This document shows positions 10,603 to 21,193 of a stretch of 64,000 nucleotides of DNA, piece by piece. Source of the stretch: Craspedostauros australis (taxonomy: Eukaryota > Bacillariophyta > Bacillariophyceae > Mastogloiales > Achnanthaceae); contig JAMXDE010000043.1 in NCBI GenBank assembly GCA_026770025.1, positions 310,001 through 374,000 of the forward strand, written 5' to 3'. Position 1 is the first letter of the stretch. Every line of letters starts with the position of its first letter. A model generated the notes under the pieces. It was not told where the DNA came from and did not search any database. It worked only from the letters and a program-made list of their open reading frames with translations. The position numbers were made by a program, and so were the translations under genes.

Positions 10603-11382
10603 ATGACTATCTCCGCAGCGACGACCACAGACACAACCACAACCACAGAGGCAACCATGATGCCACCAACCACCACAACCACGACAGAAGAAGAGACAAC
10701 GGCCGTTCTTCCGTTGGCACCGCTGAAGATTCAAACATCGCCGACGCAGTTCCTTGATGCCTTGAAGGAATCGGAACAGATCGCCGGCATTTTCCTGCGT
10801 CGGCAGTTCCTCAGCAGCCAGGAGGCCGACGCCGCATTCTCCGTCCTCAACGACGACAAGCACTTCCCATGGGATCACAATCCCGTCCTCTTCGGCGAGG
10901 CCCTCACGCAGCACGCTTACTACTACGAGCGCAATGGCAACCCCAACGAGTACGCCGGCATCGACCTCATCGAATCTCTCTGCACGCGCATCGAAACACT
11001 CTACGACGGCAAGATCTCCGACGTCTTTTGCAATCGCTTTCACCACGTCAAGCACAACATCGGCTGGCATCGCGACACGTACGGCGAGCACATCCTGGTG
11101 CTGTCGTTGGGATCGCGGCGCAACATCCAATTCCGCAAGCGTCAGCTCTTCGGAAAGCGCGAAGTTGTCACGGTGCGCCCCAACGCCGGAGATATATACT
11201 TCATGCCGCTGCAGCTGAACAAGACGCACATGCATCGCGTCTGCAAGGCCAATCCCATCGATCAAGATGACGGTCCGCGCATTTCTTTGGTCTTCTTCAT
11301 CCAGGCGCCCAAGTACGCCAAGGAGTACAAGATCGGGCGCATGGATCGCGCGGTGGGGTGGTTCAACAGCATGTTGGAGTGA
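10603..11382 (+). CDS. AlkB-like Fe(II)/2-oxoglutarate dioxygenase
   Basis: Single-exon protein of 259 residues. Residues 7-34 are a Thr-rich low-complexity leader. The double-stranded beta-helix core begins near residue 60. The iron facial triad is visible as H156-x-D158 (GWHRDTYGEH) and H211 (THMHRVCK). R226 in GPRISLVFF is the expected 2-oxoglutarate-binding arginine. N144 in VFCNRF precedes the HxD as in ALKBH2/3-type proteins. The family oxidatively removes alkyl groups from DNA, RNA or protein; the substrate cannot be read here, though length and motif spacing fit nucleic-acid demethylases. No organelle signal is obvious. The start is ATG after an A/C-rich leader. It converges with the sulfotransferase gene whose coding end is 219 bases away. 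Confidence 0.88.
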   Translation: MTISAATTTDTTTTTEATMMPPTTTTTTEEETTAVLPLAPLKIQTSPTQFLDALKESEQIAGIFLRRQFLSSQEADAAFSVLNDDKHFPWDHNPVLFGEALTQHAYYYERNGNPNEYAGIDLIESLCTRIETLYDGKISDVFCNRFHHVKHNIGWHRDTYGEHILVLSLGSRRNIQFRKRQLFGKREVVTVRPNAGDIYFMPLQLNKTHMHRVCKANPIDQDDGPRISLVFFIQAPKYAKEYKIGRMDRAVGWFNSMLE

Positions 11383-11601
11383 GTGGGCGGCGTGTGATTC
11401 AGCGCAACTGAATTGCATGCGTCAAATATAATAGATGGACACAGGCCCTTCACATCAACAAGAATGTACCAAAGCGACATAGAGGCAACAGCAACGCTGA
11501 TGTACATAATATACATACCATACTACCATTTAGATACATTGTAGTACAATATAATTTACGTAGGTACCATGCATTTCCACTCAACAGTGTGCACACCAGG
11601 C

Positions 11602-13606
11602 TCAAAATTCCAGATCGTTCAAACATTGATGATCGCATCCTTCCGCCCAGATGTAGCATGTCCGTTTGCGGAATGGAATCGGATTGCCGCGGGCGTTGCA
11701 CATCCCGTGCACGCGACCCTCGCACTGCTGCTGCGCAAGGACGAGCGCGGCCTGGAATTCTCGCATCTTGGCATCAAAGGCATCGCGGCCCAACGCATCG
11801 ATGGTGCGATCCAGGCTGGCGTTGGCGGCCTGGAAGATGCGTTCGTCTTCGGCCGCCAGCTCTTTCCACTCCGGCGACGCAAAGTAATCCTGCATGCCGG
11901 GCGTCAAACTTGGCTTCAGGATGTACACGCATGGGCGGTCCACGGAAGGGCCGTTCGAGAAGGTTCCCGACGATCGGGCCTTGGTGTACAGGATTTCTTG
12001 CGTCGACAATCCAAATAACATCTGGAAGACCACCAACGATTCGTCCATGCGTTCCATCACGGCAATGAAATTGTAGTCCTGCAGCATATCCTGCACGATG
12101 ACGTCAATCGATGTATCTCCGTAACGCTTGTATCGCTTGAATTTGCGTTGCAGCAGGTTGCGTGGCGATGCCATTTCAGTTTCCAGCTCTTGCGCGGATT
12201 CGTATCCCATCTTGGCGGCGAATTGCATCATGGTCGCTTGGTGTCTCGTCAATCGCGGAGGATTATCTTGATTCTTCTCTGTATCGTTTTCGTTTTCATG
12301 ATCGCTGTCATGATGGTGATGATCGTGGTGGTGATGATGATGCTTGTGCTTTTGCTTTTGCTCCTTTCGGTACTTCTCCATGATCGGTCGTACGTTGGGC
12401 GGATAGGCGCGAGTGGGCAGATCGAGGATGTACGCCTCATTTGACATGGCGGCGCGGCAGTAGGCTATGAAGTTATCGTCAGTCGGCTCGACTTTGTTCA
12501 CCGAAACCTGGAAGTGATAGAACATGGATGTCATACGCTTCGTTGGATCTCGCACGAGGCTCAGAAGAAAGGACTGGGCAGGATCTCGCAGATCGTACTC
12601 CATCCCATCGGCTGCTCCATGCATGGTCCGATGCCTGCAGTATGGGTACTCTGTGGATGTTGGTGCTGCAGTTTGTGATGCGTTGGTCGGAGATGCCTCC
12701 AATCTTCGTGTTCGCAGGTATGTGCTATTCGCGTTCATTGCTGCGCCTGATAATTCGTGCCGTGCCAATTGATTGCTGTCTGCATGATCAGCTTCGGGGA
12801 TGCCAAGTATAGTTGATTCATGCTGTTGCTGACTCTGTTGCTGCTCATATCGATTGTGCGCCAAACGCAGGATGATCCCGACCATCGTCGTACTGGTGCC
12901 AATGGTGTACGAGTAGAGTGACGTGAAAGGTGAACGAAGTTCATGTGCAAAACGAATTGAGTGTGAGAAAGGAGTACTCTGCATAACATCATGCAGAGTT
13001 GAGAGAGCGAGAGAGAGAGAGAGACTGCATGCGGCCGCGTGCACGCACCATGCCGTACACACGTGGCATACTAGAGCAGAGAAGAACAGAACAGAGGAGG
13101 TCTCACCTTCCAACCTTCGTGGGTCTTTGGAACAGAATTCCTTCATGTGCTGGCTTCACGGACCCAAGATCGTCATCACCTGGTAAGCATGGGAACGGAT
13201 GTTCGAACGGCGTAAAGACTGTAGATGGCCCATCGTACTCGAATGTTGTTGTTGCTTCTGCTGCTGCTTCTGCTGCTACTTCTGCTGCTACTTCTGCTGC
13301 TACTTCTGCTACTTCTGCTACTGCTGTACTGATTAACTTGTTCCGATCTTCCATGTGCGCAATGGATGCGTCACCTTCGATGGGATTCATGTGGAGCAAT
13401 TTCAGGCTTCTCGTGGGAGGCGGCGCGATAATGGATTGGATGTGCAGATTCACCAGCATCATGAGCACGGTGGCATTGCAAAGAGCGAAGACAATCATAT
13501 CGTTGCGCCGCCATGATCGCGATGTAAATGCAGAAAGACGGCTCTTCGTGGGCGCGTGCCTGTCAGCATGCTTGTGGTTGATACGCGACGGGAGTTCGAA
13601 CTCCAT
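11602..13606 (-). CDS. Sulfotransferase-like type II membrane protein, two exons
   Basis: Exon 1 is 13606-13107 and exon 2 is 12892-11602, with a 214-bp GT-AG intron; joined protein 596 residues. A short basic N-terminus is followed by a membrane segment at about 37-60, giving type II (Golgi) topology. A Glu/Ala repeat (about 94-115) is stalk-like. The splice junction falls inside the presumed 5'-phosphosulfate loop LFQRPTKVGSTTMVGI (about 156-171), and both halves are needed to see it. The 3'-phosphate motif is SLVRDPTKRMTSMFYHF near 279-294. A His-rich insertion (six His, Asp, four His) lies at about 351-361. The C-terminus is Cys-rich (CYIWAEGC). The family transfers sulfate from PAPS to glycans or other acceptors; the acceptor is unknown. 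Divergent from the carbonic-anhydrase-like gene. Confidence 0.82.
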
Positions 13607-15373
13607 GGTGGCACTGTTCCTGGTGAGATAGATGAGGAGATGGATAGTGGATGGATACGCATGTACAATCGGTGGATGGATGAAGGGATGATTGCCGCTA
13701 CCAAGAAATGCGCATGTGCATCTCGATCACTCTCCAGGCTGTTGGACGATGCAGCGCTTTTGTTGCACTTGCCAGCTCCGAAAGCATGGAGAACTGAGAT
13801 GGAGCACATACGAGTATTCTGTGTAAATGTTGCTGTCGCGACTTCATGGCACCATCCCTGCTCATCAATTGGCCACTTCGAACATTGCAGTTTACAAACA
13901 GCAGCAGAGCATGAACGTCTGCATCAGCAGCTGTCAGACATCCAAGGACAGGTAGGGAAGCATACCCGCATGATGTCCCGAAACAAAGCTGCATCCAACG
14001 GAAGCAAGGCCGAAAAATGTGAGCGGAGCGCCAGAAATATCAGAAACGAAAAGTTGTGCCGCATCACCGTTGGACATCATAGTCTAGTCTACCATGAAGC
14101 TAGATACGGTCTAAAAAAGTCCCGAAGTGAGATGAATCGCGCGGCAGTGGCGGAGCATCTGTAGAACAGAAGGCTTGCTTCCGCGGACATGGAGGTGCAT
14201 GTGTAGGTTTTGTTCAGGTTGATGCTTTGCTTTGGCTATGGATGCTTAGCGTCGGCATCTGCTAAGATCTGCGTGCTGTATGCTCGCGAAGAAGTTCGAG
14301 TGCACTTGCGTCAAGGATACAGACTGACGTTGGTGTGATGTGATGTCCGGGCTGAGCAATGACACTTTCCGCAGGGAGGTTACCAACTGCAAGACAGAAG
14401 AAAACGAAGGAGACCGCAGAGGCAGATACGACCATCGACAAGAGAAAGCCCACGATCGACGATTTCTCGATTGGACAGGACCTCACAACGTTGCAAGCTG
14501 GACCACTCCAACTGTGATTGCGAGCTATCCACACTGAACTCAGGCAGTTGAGGTTGCCGTGTTTCGTTTGGGGTCGTGTTTGTTGCTTTCCATTACCATC
14601 GGCAGTGTAGCGCATGGAATCGTGTCAATGTTGGGGTTCGGTTTGGCGCACTTCGCCTCCCTCCACCCAACGCAACGCAACACAAGCGACGATAGTGGAT
14701 GATGTGAACAAGGCAGCTCAGGAAGTCGTAAATCGTGATTTTCGGTGATGGTTTTCTGTCCATCTTGGTGGCAAAACGGTGAGCACCGCGCTTTGTGTGA
14801 CACGCCAGGCGGGTTGTAAATACATGTGCCTAACGGCGGAGTTTCCTGGTAGCGCGGTCTTTTTGTGTTCCTTTGCATTGGTTTGCAAGACATCCACGCC
14901 ATGTGTGACATGGGCTGAACGCACACCTATCCTCATCGTGAAAATCAAGTTTGAGGTGACGTATATCAATGTTATCATGAGAATGTGTCCAATGGGACGC
15001 TTAGAATAATGTCTCTATTTTCATAGTGTAACGGTTGCGCGCTGTGACGAGGAACACGATGACGCGGCCGTGCGTGATGATGCCACTCACACGATCGGAA
15101 ACAATGCTGATGGTGAAAAACGGAAGGATCTGCCGCCAACGTGGGTTCCGTACACGCAAAATGACACCAACACGCAACAAAAATGTGGAAACAATGCGAT
15201 GCACAGCTCAGCTCTTTCCACCGATCAAGGCACAGATGCGTTGATGGGGCGCATCCGACTTCCGCAAGGTCTTTGTCTCATAATCTGATCTTGGCTTCCA
15301 ACTTCACACCGAAAGCCACTCAAGCCACTCAAGCCTCACAAGCAAGCAAGCTGATCAGAAATCAAAAGACAGA
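13607..15373. other. Divergent intergenic region between the sulfotransferase and carbonic-anhydrase-like genes
   Basis: About 1.77 kb separates two outward-facing genes, so both promoters should lie here. A plus-strand frame at 13556-14164 is open for 202 codons, but it overlaps the start of the sulfotransferase gene on the opposite strand and has no recognisable feature. No RNA gene or repeat is evident. Confidence 0.4.
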
Positions 15374-17074
15374 ATGAACAAGCTGGCCTCCATCGTGGTG
15401 CTGCTCGCAGCAAGCACTGCAAGCGCCCAATACTTGAATCGTTTCAACTACGATGAGACCGTGACGCGCGAAGACGGCTACAAAGACTACGAGCCGAAGG
15501 ATTGGAAGAGCATCAGCTGCAACGAAGGCAGCAAACTGGACGAGTGCATCGGATACCCGGACAAGTGGAAGGAGGGACAGTGGTGGTCCATCAAGGAGAA
15601 CTACTGCCGCTGGTGCCCCGCGGAGGGCAACTCGTGCGGACGCCACCACCAGTCCCCCATCAACGTGCAGCGTTACGAGAGTCTGTGGGGCAACCCAAGA
15701 CACAAGGAATGCTACGACTGGCATTGGATGAAGTACATTGACTCGTCCTGCAGCATCCAGGACCTGGAGCGCACCCGCTCCTTCACCGTCGAGCGCTTCG
15801 CTCTGCGCGTCAAGCAGCCCATCATCCACAGCAACGACGGCTTCAAGCTGGACTGCGTCAGGCCAGGCCTCGGCCGTCGCTTCGGCCGCATCGACTACAG
15901 CAAGGGATTCTCGCAGTGGTGGTTCCTCTCCCACATCGACATCAAGCTCCCCTCCGAGCACACCCAGGACGGCATCCGCTACGATGCCGAGATCCAGCTC
16001 TACCACTTCTACTCGCAGCCGCCGGAGGTCTCCAGCACCAACAACCAGATGGGAACCGTCTCCATCTTCATGGACGTCTACAAAAATGCCCCACCGTACC
16101 GCGAGCTCGACCGCCTCATCTGCCAGTGGCGCAGAGAGGAGGAGCGCGTGCGCTCCGAGTGCGGACTGCCGCCCATCGAGCCAAACTACGGACCCTGCTT
16201 CCCCAACAAGCGCAGCAGCGGAGCCAGACGCAACATGCGCGGTGCCGACGCCGACGCCGACGACATTGAGGTTGAGGAGGGCATCAAGACTGCCAAGACC
16301 AGCGACAGCACCCCGCACGGCCACGTGCACTTCGACACTGTCAACGACCTCCTCATCTACAACCATCAGTACCACGACGAGCCAAACATCACCCAGGTCA
16401 AGCTCCACATGGACGACGGCAACTGGGACGAGGAAGAGGAGAAGGACTGGGATGCATACATCCAAGCTGCCTCTGACGAATTCAAGGCCTATGAACAGGA
16501 CTACGCCGCATCCAAGGCCGAGCACGGCGAGGAGAAGACCATCGAGGAGATCGACCACGACAACCGCCGCCGCCTCGTCGGTGGAGACGAGATCCAGTGG
16601 TTCAACTACTTCCCCATGCTCGGCGTCCGAACCGAGTACTACCACCGCATCTCCGGCACCCAGACCATCCCACCATGCTACGGAGTCTTCATCGGAAGCC
16701 GTAAGCAGACCAACCACTGGCGCATCCTCAAGGACCCAATCCGCATCCACGAGCGCCAGCTGGCCGAGATGCAGCGTCTCATCCGCGAGCGCGTCTCTCC
16801 AAAGGACTACATCGTTGAGCATCTGCAGTGCCAGCCGGACACCGCCGCCAAGGTCGACAGCGACGGCAAAGTCGACGTCACCCGTCCGCTCCAGGAGACC
16901 GACGTTATCAACTACGCACGATTCTGCGAGTGCTCCGACTGGGGTTCCAGATGGCCAGAGGACCGTGCCTGGTGCCGCGGAAACCGCAACAACTACACTC
17001 GCTTCTACGAGAACATTTACAACTTTGAGACCGACGATATCTTCGAGAAGCCACCCAAGCCCCCGCAGTACTAA
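15374..17074 (+). CDS. Secreted alpha-carbonic-anhydrase-like protein lacking zinc ligands
   Basis: Single-exon protein of 566 residues with a clear signal peptide (1-18, ending ASTASA). The alpha-CA fold is recognisable from QSPINV (93-98), a block ending in LPSEHTQDG (192-200) and TIPPC (431-435). In catalytic members the sequence before SEHT is HxH and the later strand reads xExHxxH. Here those positions are D189, K191 and Q208 (HIDIK; AEIQLYH), so all three zinc-binding His appear replaced, while the Glu and Thr of the proton relay remain (E195, T431). About 170 acidic residues are inserted between the two halves of the fold. There are many Cys, consistent with extracellular disulfides, and N-glycosylation sequons such as NIT and NYT. 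Predicted non-catalytic, perhaps structural or CO2/bicarbonate-sensing; that role is inference. Confidence 0.85.
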   Translation: MNKLASIVVLLAASTASAQYLNRFNYDETVTREDGYKDYEPKDWKSISCNEGSKLDECIGYPDKWKEGQWWSIKENYCRWCPAEGNSCGRHHQSPINVQRYESLWGNPRHKECYDWHWMKYIDSSCSIQDLERTRSFTVERFALRVKQPIIHSNDGFKLDCVRPGLGRRFGRIDYSKGFSQWWFLSHIDIKLPSEHTQDGIRYDAEIQLYHFYSQPPEVSSTNNQMGTVSIFMDVYKNAPPYRELDRLICQWRREEERVRSECGLPPIEPNYGPCFPNKRSSGARRNMRGADADADDIEVEEGIKTAKTSDSTPHGHVHFDTVNDLLIYNHQYHDEPNITQVKLHMDDGNWDEEEEKDWDAYIQAASDEFKAYEQDYAASKAEHGEEKTIEEIDHDNRRRLVGGDEIQWFNYFPMLGVRTEYYHRISGTQTIPPCYGVFIGSRKQTNHWRILKDPIRIHERQLAEMQRLIRERVSPKDYIVEHLQCQPDTAAKVDSDGKVDVTRPLQETDVINYARFCECSDWGSRWPEDRAWCRGNRNNYTRFYENIYNFETDDIFEKPPKPPQY

Positions 17075-17990
17075 GCCGCTTTTCGCGCGCTCAATTACGA
17101 GTACTTCACATACCAGGGGACACTAAACTACACTACACACGCACGCATGCACACGCACCACACACAGTGCGGCATGAGATCTGCTGCCGCCGATTGCGAC
17201 GGATGGATGTTGCCACTTCTATTCTCGAGGCCACAAGCGTTGGTGGCCGACGATTAGAACAGTACAGGCTTCTCCATCAAATACATACGCGTACATTGGC
17301 GCAACGTAAGAGCAACAGCAAACAACGAGCATGATCGTGCAAACAATCAAGAAACGATATGTTTCAATCTAGGCTAATGCTGAGAGAGCCACCGACAAAA
17401 TCATACTCTCACAAACCACATAAAATAACGCACATACAAACATTGAATCCATGTCCTCTTATCCACGCTTTCGGTGGTGTTTTGAGCATTCACCATGACC
17501 TTGGATCCACTTGCATCTTTGGGCTCATTTTGCACAAAGACCGCGCATGCGATTCATCAAGGCTCCAATACCCGCGCCATACATCTCAAAGAGCCACAGT
17601 AGGTGACTGTACGAGTGGCTCGTACGGATGCTCTCTTGCGACTGGTGGAGATTTGAGGTCTCGGCCACGACTTGGTGCGAACCTACAATGCGATTGACTA
17701 TCCACACATCAGTGGAGTGGTCAGACACGCATGTCACAGAAACCATGATACCACTCTGGCAGTAGGATGCTCGCACACCACCCGTGATGTGCCAATCGTG
17801 CTCACCGCAAACAACAAGGCGCGATTTCGCTCCGGCATTGCGCGGACAGCCAATCTGCACGTGATTGGCGCCACACACTTGTCCAGACGAAAATCCACAC
17901 TTGCGCAGCGACTCTTGGTTTTGTGTCATGAAAATCTATCTTGTCTATTGGTGTCGATTATATCGTAGTAAGCATTCCGCAGCGTGCAAC
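17075..17990. other. Intergenic, contains a 7-bp-stem inverted repeat
   Basis: Convergent 3' ends of the carbonic-anhydrase-like gene (+) and the small secreted gene (-). No coding signal. A perfect inverted repeat GTACGAG-TGG-CTCGTAC lies at 17609-17625. Confidence 0.45.
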
Positions 17991-18366
17991 TCAAATCCCC
18001 ATCATGTTCATCTCCACCACAGTCTCGTAACGGAACGTGTCCGGGTAGAACTGATCCGGATCGTTCTGCGCGCGCTCTTTTCTCTGGTTCTTGGGTCTCG
18101 TCGTTGTCTTCTTGTTGTGGCTGTTATTGCTGAAGCCGAGGTTGTGCAGTTTGTCGCTGCGGAGTGGTGTGCGAGTCATGGGAAGCAATGCGATGTAAAG
18201 TGGCGCGATGTGAGAAATGAGCTGGCTTGGAATCATCGCGTGTGCATGAAAATGTGCGAGCGAGCGAATGAACTTACCCGAGGATGGAGGCGTTGGTTGT
18301 GGACACAAGGAGCGTCATCGCGAGCACCAGCAGCAGGGCGGTGTACGTTCTCGTCGTGTTCATCAT
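17991..18366 (-). CDS. Small secreted protein, two exons
   Basis: Exon 1 (18366-18278) encodes a textbook signal peptide: a Thr-rich start, the core ALLLVLAMTLLV and then STTNA. It ends at a GG|GTAAGT donor. After a 121-bp intron, exon 2 (18156-17991) follows an acceptor in a pyrimidine-rich context. The joined protein is 84 residues (83 from the second of two adjacent ATGs). The mature part of about 60 residues starts near SILG, is basic in the middle (KKTTTRPKNQRKER) and ends in an acidic/aromatic tail (DPDQFYPDTFRYET). No Cys and no family recognised. It could be a secreted peptide precursor; the KKTTTRPKNQRKER stretch offers dibasic sites. Exon 2 is too short to stand out as a gene alone, so confidence rests on the signal peptide plus frame-matched splice sites. 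Confidence 0.55.
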
Positions 18367-19398
18367 GGTGGTGTACTTGGGTGGTTGCTTTCTTGCTTTC
18401 GTTTGGATCAGCTGGTGTCGTGTTCGGTGTCTCTTGGTTGGGGTGGCTTGTGTTTGGCTTGGGTTGGCTTTGGCTTGGATTACTTTTTGTGGGGACATCG
18501 GTGTTTTGCCTCTCGAAACCTCCGTGATGCGGATCGTGCCGACCCACGACGTCGCCTTTTGTTGGTGGTGTCGTCGTCAACGCTGCTGTCGTGTTTCTCC
18601 CGTGCCAGCACAAGAGAAGCAAACCACGCTTTTCTTCGCTCGAATTCTTTCGTCGATTCCTGCGTCCCAATCAGAACACCGCTGCTTATCCGTTGGACAA
18701 CGGCATTTGGCGAACGCCGGAGTTCTGATTGGTCAATTCTGATGTCGTTTCATGTCCTTGACACCTTCCTTTGACATTGAAATGACCCATCAATGACTGT
18801 CATGTCAAGGTTGAGAACCGTCAAGTCGATCCAAAGGACCACCCAGCCAACTTCGGTTCGGAATTGAATTGATGTCCCAAAACCGTCATTGGCTGATTCT
18901 GCACGGTGGAGATTCGACGTCGCAGTTTTTGTGTGTCACCAGAAAGGGCTGTTCGTCAACCGAAAGACACGATTGGGGATGGTACCTTGCCATCGCTGTT
19001 GGTGTTACGCGAGTACGACCTCCAAGTGTTGACATCATGTCCCACAACGTCTGCAGCGAGGAGCGTGGTGCAAGTACCATACAATACTACCCAATATATA
19101 ATATAATACGAGCTACACCAACAGGTACGTCTCAAATGACATATTATAGTATTATATGACCAGAGTGCAATAGGTTACGCTGAGCGCCGTGCTCTACTCT
19201 CGTTCGCCATCATGATATCTTCAATCTCTCATCTTTTTCTGTTCGTTTTCCTTGTTTTTCGTTTTTTGTTCCTTGGTTTGCTGTCCTCGTTCGTTGCTGA
19301 TGGATCTGGTGCTCCCATCATGCCTCTCTTCTCTCGCTAATTCTCTTCAACGTGGGTTGTCACTTTGCGACCGCAGTCACGCTCCGTCTCACTCCTCT
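18367..19398. other. Intergenic, no gene seen
   Basis: Promoter side of the small secreted gene and downstream of the first peroxidase. AT-rich near 19080-19160 with an ATATAATATAATA-like stretch; otherwise featureless. Confidence 0.45.
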
Positions 19399-21193
19399 CT
19401 AATTGCGTGCTGGGTCCACGCTGAGCAAGCTGGTGGTGTCGATTCCATTGTTCATCATTTCCTCGAACACATTGCGGAAGTCCTCCAACCACAGGTTTCC
19501 GTTGTTGACGTACTCGGTGAGCTTGCCGCTCGTGCTGGCAACGCCGCAATCCGCAGGGCCGAGGTTGTCATTGTTGCCAGCGAAGTTGCAGGTCACGAAG
19601 CCATCCTCATCGATGGATCCTTCGAAGTCGTATGCCAACGCAAGGTCGGCATTGAGGAAGAAGGTGTTGCCGCCGCGCTGCAGGTTGCGGGTCCTACCAC
19701 CGCCGCCGCCGCCATTGAATCGCCAAATGGCGTTACCGTTGGCAGCTTCCTGCAAATTGAAATCACCGTCACGCACACGGTCCAAGAACTGATTGTCCAG
19801 TCTCGTTTCGTTCGGCACCCAACGGCCATTGACCAGGCCGGAGTTGCCGACGTTGAATCGCCCGCTGTGTTGATGAATAAAGAGGTGGATGAAGAGGTGA
19901 ATGGACGTATTGATAGATCGAGAAACGATGCAAGCGCGAGAGTTGGTGAGAGTGGTTTTGTCGTCGTAGACATGGACGGTACCTCGTTAGATGATTGCTG
20001 GCGGACTCGCAGCTAACATTCACACACCAAGATGGATCGACTTACAGCGTATGTGCTCCCATGATGGCAACCACCTGGTCGGAATCGAAACTGAAGTGCT
20101 CCATGAAGTATCCCAGCAAGCTTTCGGTGGTGAAGTTCACTCCTGGCAGCTCACGATTTGGACCGCCAGTCTCAGAGAAGCCAGCGGCGTCGCATGTTGG
20201 CCTACCGTACAAGTTGAAACGGTAGTCGAAGTTGTTGTTGGGCTGCATGGTTTCGGCAGCCGTCAATCCAGCCAACGCCCACACATCAGTCCGAGTGAGG
20301 TATTGCGAGTATCTCTGCACGAGTGGACGCAGGGCCTGGATCGGCGTGAGCAATCCGTTGTTGTCTTGGTTGTTAAGATTAACGCATCCGTCACACATAT
20401 CGACGCAGTCATGGAAGCTGAGACGGACGAGCTGCGGTCCAATACGGTTGCTGTTTCGGACCATCGCAGCGATCTCGCTCTTGAGCTCATCGACTGCCTG
20501 TCTTGGAGATTCGAACGGGCCATCGCTGCCATCGTCTTCGTCGCCAGTCTCGTCGGTGTCGACATCCGCATCGACATCCGTATCGGCATCCGTATCGACA
20601 TCCGTATCGGCACCCGTATCGACATCAGTGTCGGCGTCAGTGTCGACATCTGTATCCGTATCGGCATCTATATCGGCGTCGGCGTCCGTATCGCCATCGG
20701 CGCCTTCATCGTTGCCTGCGTCAACGTCAACGTCAACGTCTGCATCAGTATCGACGTCAGCGTCCGTATCGCCATCGGTGTCTGCATCGTTGCCTTCATC
20801 ATTACCCTCATCTCCTTCCACGTCTTCGTCACCGTCGTTGTTCTCGCCATTATCAGTGTTTTCGTCATTGGTTTCATCCACGCTGTCGTTGACATCGCCA
20901 TCGACATCGATATCCTCGTCGCTGACATTACTGGTGGAGCTTCTTCGTCCACCACGGCTACGACCACGGCCACGGCCACCGCTGCGCCCACTGCCGCGTC
21001 CACCACGTCCTCTACCTCGCTGCAAGGCACGGTCCCCACGAAGGGATCCACTGCGGACATCGGCAGTATCTTCGTCGCACGGAACAGCAGCATCTCCGTC
21101 GTGTGGATTCTCACCTCCAGCGGTGTAGCCAAGGAAGGGGCATGCCTGGGTGGCAACGGCGGTTGTCAGCAGAATGGCAAGGTTGAGCTTCAT
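19399..21193 (-). CDS. Secreted heme peroxidase with RGG and polyacidic insertion (copy 1)
   Basis: Exon 1 is 21193-20046 and exon 2 is 19864-19399, with a 181-bp GT-AG intron that splits the Leu codon of the proximal motif GAHTLGRF; 537 residues. A signal peptide (1-17) is followed by CPFLGYTAGGENPHD, shared with the second peroxidase. Residues 57-83 form an Arg/Gly run and about 92-225 an Asp-dominated repeat (DTDADVDTD-like units). The plant/fungal-type peroxidase domain follows, with distal Arg257 and His261 (LVRLSFHDCVD) and proximal heme ligand His381 (GAHT). The family uses H2O2 to oxidise phenolic, halide or other substrates. Unlike copy 2 it ends soon after the catalytic domain with no anchor, so it is predicted soluble and extracellular. 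The start is the ATG with the best signal peptide, not the upstream in-frame codon at 21268. Confidence 0.85.
20540..20810 (-). repeat. Asp-coding minisatellite inside the first peroxidase
   Basis: Imperfect tandem units (GTATCGACATCC-like on the + strand) encode alternating Asp with Thr, Val or Ala in exon 1. Units vary in length and order, typical of slippage or unequal exchange. The frame is preserved throughout. Confidence 0.85.

Noticed and set aside
10594-11418. 274-codon minus-strand frame
   Set aside because: Antisense shadow of the AlkB-like gene, with no independent motif.
13556-14164. 202-codon plus-strand frame
   Set aside because: Overlaps the start of the sulfotransferase gene antisense and extends into its promoter; no recognisable feature.
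15738-17126. 462-codon plus-strand frame overlapping the carbonic-anhydrase-like gene, and a 486-codon minus-strand frame at 15362-16822
   Set aside because: Both are shadows of a GC-rich coding frame: Ser/Thr/Arg- or Val/Leu/Asp-biased composition and no domain.
20540-20810. Regular short repeats resembling a CRISPR array (also 32311-32557)
   Set aside because: Units are contiguous, coding and in frame, without spacers. They are protein minisatellites in a eukaryotic genome.
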